Below are positions 60,701 to 64,000 of a stretch of DNA of 64,000 nt, in pieces. The translations under genes were made by a program, and so were the position numbers. This stretch comes from Rostrohypoxylon terebratum (Eukaryota; Ascomycota; Sordariomycetes; Xylariales; Hypoxylaceae): NCBI GenBank assembly GCA_022497145.1, contig MU385875.1, forward strand, positions 186,001 to 250,000. Reading direction: 5' to 3'. Within the stretch, counting starts at the first letter, position 1, and each line of letters opens with the position of its first letter. Under the pieces are notes generated by a model. That model was not told where the DNA came from and did no database searches. It worked only from the letters and a program-made list of their open reading frames with translations.

Positions 60701-60931
60701 AGGGGTTGCTGTAGACAAAAATTGCAATGCTTTAGTTACAATATCTTGCTGGGTACGTGTTGGTGATAAGGACGATGACGACGCATCTATGTCTCGTTTC
60801 TTCGGATTCGTCGGATAGCTTTGGAGGTTGTCATCGGATCTATTTATCAACTTGGCCGAGTTTCGTTTCGATTCATCTCGCGATAGGATAATAGGGGATG
60901 CGCCGAGTTGCGCATCGTCAATGGTATTCAT
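57701..60931 (-). CDS. PXA-PX-nexin C sorting nexin (MDM1/SNX13-like)
   Basis: Single-exon 1076-aa protein. Residues about 80-118 form one or two TM helices (GTIFAIAVGLAAITYFILGQIGLVLIGAVGGIILF). A PXA domain spans about 169-360 (PETRQALQALVDAVIRDYVNWWYGP). A Glu/Lys/Arg coiled coil lies near 410-440, then a long Ser-rich, disordered linker. A PX domain is at about 545-665, a second Ser/Pro-rich linker follows, and a nexin C domain occupies about 917-1070. This is the layout of ER-anchored MDM1/SNX13/14/19/25 proteins, which tether ER to vacuole, endosomes or lipid droplets. No RGS domain was recognised between PXA and PX. The expected PX lipid-binding RRYSxF motif is not obvious; MVMKTYPQFEGIHESL is in its place. 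Confidence 0.88.
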   Translation of the reverse strand: MNTIDDAQLGASPIILSRDESKRNSAKLINRSDDNLQSYPTNPKKRDIDASSSSLSPTRTQQDIVTKALQFLSTATPGTIFAIAVGLAAITYFILGQIGLVLIGAVGGIILFATWESHHPEVSRAIRGEKGYDVLERILESTHTKSIVQAEQDDEQDEQALVGAFDDFQPETRQALQALVDAVIRDYVNWWYGPIVPSDKSFPLSCKKVLVKFVLAISNQLSRKRPADAFVDFLTHSCSIIIVFLSEMASAYSELPSDTNLTAADAIYNYLASNTEAPLSNLLNQRQQAGKFKIVAEDLLGFLEKSTYDCDPARVFLREILSTIILEGTLQTCSKAEWINAWIVYLLESGETDLSQAIDDAIQDQKAFGDVDGNVGNIGLSRGNRNSYEMDRARRKESTHKKQLSKADEEMERAMEEMKRLNEMIAEADKAKESNRNSLETNGQEPHSKIDEEQHGSSLEKSKDSDSNSRMEVKGSSGKTGDKEELLKSPISPKSPIDNSNHNSPPVNGERGQPRRRFTSFDQIVPPAREEPEENESRSPPPLTLHNATVTIHDDAGNDKGRLRSKPSWEYLLQIEPATSHYPGWMVMKTYPQFEGIHESLRRIATISGSTAFLEAFATFPSWKVHTRTSLRGEIERYMRTACAEKALAESEAFKRFLDKGQETRMSNKGFFFESVGKGVLDVIQNAPKGAFDSGKVLAGGVTGVFGNIGLGARKSTNSTTNDQLIKDYIKAQNKAQSPTSTRPLSMSSLPRMDSTSSVNGSGKSRDSMDSQRSSVISVQPGKIAPMERRPSIQVDVEQDSLHPARADRWERSPISATSSRVHSRASSAAALRSPVRSPSELSFTNIKLPPPPDEIADDYGSPTSTRLSVDGNSKFMSGPYNTPPTRSFGPSQQEKPTPASGPVKRPSRQYASLSEQETRVAVELLFAVINELYTLSSAWNIRRTLLTAAKSFLLRPGNPSLMSIQSLVQESVLEANTSDTGIATHLRKLRENSLPTEEELKGWPKEMTAEEKEELRVKARKLFIQSGVPAALMGIMGQSATSEALGRIFDCLQIEEVSRGLFFGIMLQAVRVVTH

Positions 60932-61973
60932 CTGGACTCGTTGGGAATTATTAAGGGCTAATTAGAGTCTAGGGCGTAATAAGTAGTAGGTAGTGGACGC
61001 ATTGCATTTGTAGGGAATGGAATGGTCTAAGGTCGAAGAGGATGAATTAAAAGGGACATCCATATACATAGGACCTAGGTAAATATAGTAGGTATTCAAT
61101 CTAGAATGGAAGTCCGAAGTGGAACGATAGCTTGCATTATAACATAGGAGGTGAGCTAATGTGTTCTCCAGGCTGTCAGCTGTAAACGGAGTATACGATG
61201 GTTGGAATACGTAGTAGTAGTATTAAATGTATTAATGACTTGGATTTCAAACTCGACGACATTCGTGGTCGATAATTTTGGAAACAGGTTGGACGCATGC
61301 AGGGGTATTAGCGGGTCTAACATGGCTGACATGCGAGTTACATAAAAATACATGACAACACACGCAATTTGACTTGTACCTTCACGTATCTTGGCATCCC
61401 GGCATTCCGTAGTAGTAAAGCTTTGGAACCTGGTGTTCCCCCTATCCTACATCGGGGTCTTTCTTGATTGGCCTTAATACACTAAGCTATAAACAGCCTA
61501 GTGCCAATTGGAAAATATCCAACAGCGATATCAAATTTATCTGGATTCTGAGGTCATTGACTTAAGTCTTATGTACATACATAGCTGTAGGGTAGCTGGA
61601 AGTACCTACTAGCTGTAGCTGAGTTTGTAGGTAGGTACCGTAGCAGCGCAGAAGGCGCGTCTATCCAAGCATTTAACGCGACAAAACCATAACCCCACAT
61701 CCTTGGTTCTCTCCTTCCGACAATGATTTCCAAAGTTGCCTTTACACCCTTTCCAAGGTTGAAAGCAGCTTCCTCCTTCTTTGGCGCATGGGAGTAGGTG
61801 AAAAATAACCTTGGAAAATAAAAGAGGCACCGTTCCGTTCTTACCTTCTCGCTAGGTTCTTAGCCATTACTCCTCAAAATCTATTTCCTTCCACTCCTCG
61901 TTTGCGGCCTTCGATCTGCAAACACCATCCGCACCAAACACCCTTACTAAACAATTTCACAACAATCGCCGAC
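60932..61973. other. Divergent intergenic region (sorting nexin / SUB1)
   Basis: About 1 kb carrying both promoters, with TACCTAGG/TAGGTACC motifs at about 61071-61090 and 61600-61640. No gene seen. Confidence 0.5.
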
Positions 61974-62616
61974 ATGGGTCGTTTCAAGAACCTTAAGCGA
62001 TCGCGACGCGACGACGACGACGAAGACGAGGGTAGTGACCACGAAGTCAAGTCGAGCAAGAATACCAGCAAGAAGGCTAAGACCAGCAGTGCCGACTCTG
62101 GCAAAGATGACGATGGCAATTCCTTCTGGAGTGTAAGTCAATATACTAACGTCGTTTCTCTGTACAATACTGTACAATACTGACATTTCTTTCTAGTTGG
62201 GCGGTACCCGCCGAGTCACTCTGAGCGAATTCAAGGGCAAGACATTCGTCAACATCCGAGAGTTCTACTCAGATGCTTCTGGCAGCCTCAAGCCAGGAAA
62301 GAAGGTAAGTTGCACAATTGGGAAAAAGTACTTTTTTTATCTAACCATTTATTCGTCCTAGGGTATCTCGCTTTCTCTCGAACAGTATGACAAGCTAGTC
62401 GAGGCTCTTCCTGCCATCAATGCCGAATTGAAAAAGGGCGGGCACGAGGCTCCGGCTCTCGCCATGGCGCCCGCCGTAGAAAACGGAGACGAGGATGAGG
62501 ACGAGGCGGCGGAGACCAAGCCCGAGAAGAAGCCGGCGAAGGCGGCCAAATCAAAGAAAGCGAAGTCCAATATCGAGGCCACTAGTGATGAGGATGAGGA
62601 GGAGGAGGCAGACTAG
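61974..62616 (+). CDS. SUB1: Transcriptional coactivator PC4/SUB1
   Basis: Single-stranded-DNA-binding nuclear protein that assists RNA polymerase II initiation and elongation. Three exons, 61974-62132, 62197-62304 and 62362-62616, all phase 0, with introns of 64 and 57 bp, give 173 aa. The N-terminus is Ser/Lys/Asp-rich (KRSRRDDDDEDEGSDHE). The PC4 core is SFWSLGGTRRVTLSEFKGK, VNIREFY, PGKKGISLSLEQYDKLVEALPAI. The C-terminal extension is highly charged, with an acidic stretch, a KPAKAAKSKKAK basic block and an acidic end. Introns fall inside the PC4 core, and both joins restore its strand order. Confidence 0.95.
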
Positions 62617-63602
62617 AAATTCGTCCGTCGCGGAAGCAAGACTGTTAGATTTCGCCTAGGCGATTCTTACTATTCCACTGTCTCAGCCCCTCCTAGTGGT
62701 GAGATCTGAGACCCGCTCACAGGCCACTCCATAGGATCATTACGATGTTTATGAGGTGCATTGTTTTCTTCGGTTGGCTTGTTTAACTGCAGGATTCTCG
62801 GTCATAAGGTCCCTCTTTGATACCTATCACTGTCGGGTACATACTTGATGCTACATGCTCTTTGGATGAATTGACTCACAGTTTTCACGTGTCTTTTCTC
62901 CTTGAACTAAGTTACGTATGTGTTGTGTCCTAATCACATGTTTTAGTTCGTGTGTTGACCCCCCGATGAGAATAACAACTTCGATTTGCTCTCAACGCTG
63001 CTTAGACTTATAGGATAACTCCGTCTTTGGCATCTTGTGTTTGTGATCATTCCAGAAAAACAGTATTTGCACGATCACTGCTTTAAATGGTAGGACCAAT
63101 TCATATTCTCAACCCCTATTGCCTAAACTTCTAGCTCCCAAAGCAAGAATAAATTCATTGGTCGATATCTTGAGCTTACGACAAACCGCATTCTTGTGCT
63201 CAGCAAACAAGTCATGACGCATACCCTATTAACAGATAACGACACTCGTTACTGCTTCAAGGGGTCAAGTGATGCAATTTGATTCAAGAATGAGCGATAA
63301 CTAAAATGCAGCACTTAGATATCTATGTCTTGATGTTGTGTTTGTTCCCGTTTCAAGATTCGTCCGCGTCTCTTTGCAAAGTGAAGATAGAGGCCTGAAC
63401 CATCAGCTCAGCTCAACACCATATCGATCCCATTGCAAACAGACGCATCGATTCCGAAAAGAAGGGTTCGCCAAATGATTACGATACTATATCATTATAG
63501 CAAGTGGTCCGTCGTGATGCCAGCAGCTTCTAAAAAGACCATTTCGCCACACCCGTCTCTTGATCATAGCGGCGTCAACAGTTCCCCAGACATCCACGAA
63601 AT
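62617..63602. other. Intergenic, no gene recognised
   Basis: Between SUB1 and the partial gene at the right edge. No ORF above 60 codons with a motif was seen; no notable repeats. Confidence 0.45.
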
Positions 63603-64000
63603 ATGAAGCCGATATTTCTTGGCACAATGCATACTCTTCGCCCCCTCCTCCTTTTCGCCAATAGCGCCGCCATGGCCAGTCGCTCTACTGCCGGTGCAAG
63701 CCTTGCATCACGAGACGACATCGTAATCCACACCTTCCAGCCCGACAGTTCCGGCGACGGCTTCAGCGGAACCCTCGTCACCCGCACAAACCAAACCAAC
63801 GACTAGGTACTTCAAGAACGCAGTCGACATCGACGTGGAGAAGTTAGCGCAGCATTCGGAGCTATTCTCTGCTAACCCCTCCGGGCACTACACGTTTCCC
63901 GAAGGTAGCGGCACCGCGGGCACTCTATCCTGGAAACTGCCCGCGCAGAGCAGCAGCTCCTCGATCACCGCGTATGAACACATTACGTGTGTAGACTGTC
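63603..64000 (+). CDS. Unrecognised gene, 5' part, with frame break
   Basis: Starts with ATG and a moderately hydrophobic N-terminus (MHTLRPLLLFANSAAMAS) that could be a weak secretion signal. The first frame stops with TAG at 63804-63806. From about 63800 another frame is open to the window end and reads like protein (NAVDIDVEKLAQHSEL, GHYTFPEGSGTAG, AYEHITCVDC), with GC-rich codons. The TAG|GTACTTC junction could be a splice acceptor, but no donor upstream gives a join in the right frame, so a frameshift or a missed first exon is possible. Family not recognised. Confidence 0.4.

Overview
The window is nuclear DNA of a filamentous ascomycete (Pezizomycotina, probably a Sordariomycete; the class is inference). 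Genes sit on both strands, one per transcript. Most contain short GT-AG introns of about 49-110 bp, often with a CTAAC/CTAAT-like branch site. The gene set is typical of such fungi: TOM70, UPF1, IMP4, an SSO1-type syntaxin, NFS1, RVS167, 5-oxoprolinase, a PXA/PX sorting nexin, SUB1/PC4 and a highly reducing PKS. I joined exons by hand; every complete multi-exon model adds up to a whole number of codons. No rRNA gene, CRISPR array, intact transposon or convincing tRNA was seen.

Layout. 1-9 kb: 5' part of a pepsin-type aspartic protease (-), an ABZ2-like aminodeoxychorismate lyase (-), TOM70 (+), and an FSH1-family serine hydrolase (-). 9.8-16.8 kb: an eight-exon highly reducing polyketide synthase (+), divergent from the hydrolase. 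17.4-18.7 kb: a peroxiredoxin-like protein (-). 20-28.8 kb: UPF1 (-), IMP4 (+) and an SSO1-type t-SNARE (+). 29.9-32 kb: a secreted sedolisin/tripeptidyl-peptidase (-) with a 19-nt microexon. 34.4-35.5 kb: a small single-TM ORF and a degraded gene with in-frame stops. 36-46.4 kb: RVS167-like BAR-SH3 protein (-), NFS1 (+), a CsbD-like protein (+), and an NmrA/isoflavone-reductase-like enzyme (+) after a 3.2 kb gene-free stretch. 48.1-62.6 kb: ADA2/CECR1-like deaminase (-), ATP-dependent 5-oxoprolinase (-), MDM1-like sorting nexin (-), SUB1/PC4 coactivator (+). The right edge holds the start of an unrecognised gene.

How genes may work together. Most are unlinked housekeeping genes. The exception is 7.2-16.8 kb: a releasing-domain-free PKS (KS-AT-DH-ER-KR-ACP, no methyltransferase, no thioesterase) divergent from an FSH/LovG-family hydrolase that could release its product. 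No transcription factor, P450, transporter or separate ER gene lies nearby, so it may be a minimal two-gene pathway. The PKS has lost the expected DH His and Asp and the first two glycines of the ER nucleotide motif, while KS, AT, KR and ACP motifs are intact. It may therefore make a beta-hydroxylated, little-dehydrated chain. This is the most interesting locus of the window.

Intergenic DNA carries many copies of a short palindromic family built on TACCTAGGTA / TAGGTACCTA, essentially absent from coding exons.
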